Assembly: GCA_900552985.1 (NCBI GenBank) | Contig: USBP01000047.1 | Span: 1 to 8,507, forward strand | Direction: 5' to 3' | DNA length: 8,507 nt | Source: an uncultured Oscillospiraceae bacterium | Lineage (GTDB): Bacteria; Bacillota; Clostridia; Oscillospirales; Acutalibacteraceae | Shown here: positions 6,656-8,507 of the stretch, one piece after another | Layout: each line of letters starts with the position of its first letter | How positions within the stretch are numbered: position 1 is the first letter of the stretch | Notes under the pieces: model-generated | The model's input: only the letters and a program-made list of their open reading frames with translations | What the model was told of the DNA's origin: nothing | Databases searched by the model: none | Position numbers and translations under genes: made by a program

Positions 6656-6684
6656 TTGCATTTTTTGCATGAATCCGTTAAAAT
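6656..6684 (+). promoter_or_regulatory. gdhA promoter
   Basis: TTGCAT (6656-6661) and TAAAAT (6679-6684) are separated by exactly 17 bases, with AT-rich DNA upstream. The predicted start near 6691 leaves a leader of about 135 nt, beginning at the base of the stem described at 6693-6753. Confidence 0.72.
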
Positions 6685-6692
6685 AAAAAACA

Positions 6693-6753
6693 AGCAGAAA
6701 TATGTGTCCCCTGCTCGGGGGGCCGTTGAGCCTTAGCGAGGGGATGCACTGCT
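6693..6753 (+). ncRNA. Structured 5' leader of gdhA (candidate cis-regulatory RNA)
   Basis: The predicted RNA folds into one long stem. AGCAG (6693-6697) pairs with CTGCT (6749-6753). After a 5-base bulge (6698-6702), TGTGTCCCCT (6703-6712) pairs with AGGGGATGCA (6739-6748) over ten positions, two of them wobbles. Inside, GCTC (6713-6716) pairs with GAGC (6728-6731) around a G-rich loop. I do not recognise a known riboswitch class, including the glutamine and T-box motifs one might expect before gdhA. Confidence 0.4.
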
Positions 6754-6766
6754 GGATTATGGGTGA

Positions 6767-8155
<1,389 letters not shown>

Positions 8156-8160
8156 AAGAT

Positions 8161-8230
8161 TGTGCCAAACCGGCACACAACAGATACGGTCTCTCTGCAA
8201 GCTACCATGCAGAGAGGCCGTATTTTGTTT
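8161..8230 (+). terminator. gdhA terminator
   Basis: A strong hairpin pairs ATACGGTCTCTCTGCA (8184-8199) with the complementary arm 8208-8223, giving 16 pairs with one wobble around an 8-base loop. TTTTGTTT follows at 8223-8230. Just before it, a small hairpin (8161-8166 with 8172-8177) follows the stop codon. Confidence 0.93.
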
Positions 8231-8266
8231 CAATTATGATAAGAATGTAAACAAATTACGTACCAT

Positions 8267-8295
8267 TTGAAAAAAGCTTTTCTCCATGTTAAAAT
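8267..8295 (+). promoter_or_regulatory. Promoter of the right-edge transcript
   Basis: TTGAAA (8267-8272) and TAAAAT (8290-8295) are 17 bases apart, an excellent sigma-A match with AT-rich flanks. The predicted start is near 8302, the first base of the closing stem of the structured leader. Confidence 0.75.
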
Positions 8296-8300
8296 ACTAG

Positions 8301-8439
8301 TCATCGGTTGAGGAGAGGGCGGCCTGCTCGCCTGAGGAGCGGTAGTCCCATTTGCCGGCAGGGAATGATTGGACGCACGGGGGGCGCAGGGCTGCCAGTG
8401 TGCGGCTTCTTGCTTGGGGGCGCCTTGGTCAGCTGATGG
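8301..8439 (+). ncRNA. Multi-branched structured leader RNA, class not recognised
   Basis: CATCGGTTGA (8302-8311) pairs with TCAGCTGATG (8429-8438) over ten positions including two wobbles, across more than 115 bases. After an internal loop (GGAG against GG), AGGGCG (8316-8321) pairs with CGCCTT (8421-8426). Inside lie hairpin CTGCTC (8324-8329)/GAGCGG (8337-8342), an arm GTCC+CATT (8345-8352) with AATG (8364-8367) and GGAC (8371-8374), and a possible third arm GCAC (8375-8378)/GTGC (8400-8403). The RNA would begin at the promoter's start site and end about 34 bases before the TTG start of the next gene. It could be a riboswitch, a protein-binding leader or a processed small RNA. I could not match it to the FMN, TPP, lysine, cobalamin, SAM, M-box or c-di-AMP consensus from memory. 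Confidence 0.5.
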
Positions 8440-8472
8440 AGCATTACAGATTGAATAGAAGGAGGCATTGCC

Positions 8473-8507
8473 TTGGGAGACAGGAAGGATCGCGAAAACG
8501 GCGGCCT
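8473..8507 (+). CDS. 5' end of an unidentified gene (TTG start), cut by window edge
   Basis: A strong Shine-Dalgarno (AGAAGGAGG, ending at 8465) lies 7 bases before a TTG at 8473-8475. The open frame reads (M)GDRKDRENGGL to the edge, a hydrophilic charged start. Only about 11 codons are visible, so no product can be named. It is the presumed target of the leader at 8301-8439. Confidence 0.55.
   Translation, partial: MGDRKDRENGG

Noticed and set aside
8301..8439. Identification of the leader as TPP, FMN, lysine, cobalamin, SAM, M-box or c-di-AMP riboswitch, or as SRP or 6S RNA
   Set aside because: Short fragments (for example CTGAG or AGGGAA) recall some consensus pieces, but none of the full conserved cores is present in the right order.

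Overview
The window looks like part of the chromosome of an anaerobic, gut-type member of the Clostridia (Oscillospiraceae/Ruminococcaceae-like). The clues are fairly GC-rich coding sequence, strong GGAGG Shine-Dalgarno sites, AT-rich promoters of the TTGNNN-17-TAAAAT type, a hexameric-type glutamate dehydrogenase, and zinc-ribbon/TM2 and GPH-symporter families common in that group. The assignment is inference from style and gene content; no species is identified.

Left part (1-4382, read leftwards). A cluster on the minus strand starts from a good promoter at about 4541-4569. Its order is a GPH-family sugar:cation symporter (2920-4382, broken by a one-base frameshift near 3865-3867), an exported metallophosphoesterase (1660-2877), a membrane PAP2 phosphatase (996-1610), then a strong hairpin (931-966) and a GNAT acetyltransferase (361-903). 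Gaps between the first three genes are only 42-49 bases, so they are probably one transcript. The acetyltransferase is visibly AT-richer than the others and sits just behind the hairpin with no clear promoter, so it may be a later arrival. Bases 1-360 hold no gene I can support, only short repeats and hairpins.

Middle part (4656-6354, read rightwards). Divergent from the symporter promoter, an extended -10 promoter drives prmA (ribosomal protein L11 methyltransferase, 4766-5686). A small double zinc-ribbon TM2 membrane protein (5824-6270) follows and ends at a clear intrinsic terminator.

Right part (6355-8507). A gene-free, very AT-rich stretch leads to a strong promoter and a gdhA-type glutamate dehydrogenase (6827-8155) with its own terminator (8184-8230). 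A second strong promoter (8267-8295) then drives a gene that only begins at the edge (TTG at 8473). Both transcripts in this part carry leaders whose predicted 5' end falls at the start of a long closing stem. The one at 8301-8439 is the most interesting object in the window: a multi-branched RNA fold of about 138 nt that I cannot match to a known riboswitch class. The gdhA leader folds into a 61-nt stem and is followed by a weak terminator-like hairpin ahead of the gene. These are hand-folded observations without comparative support.
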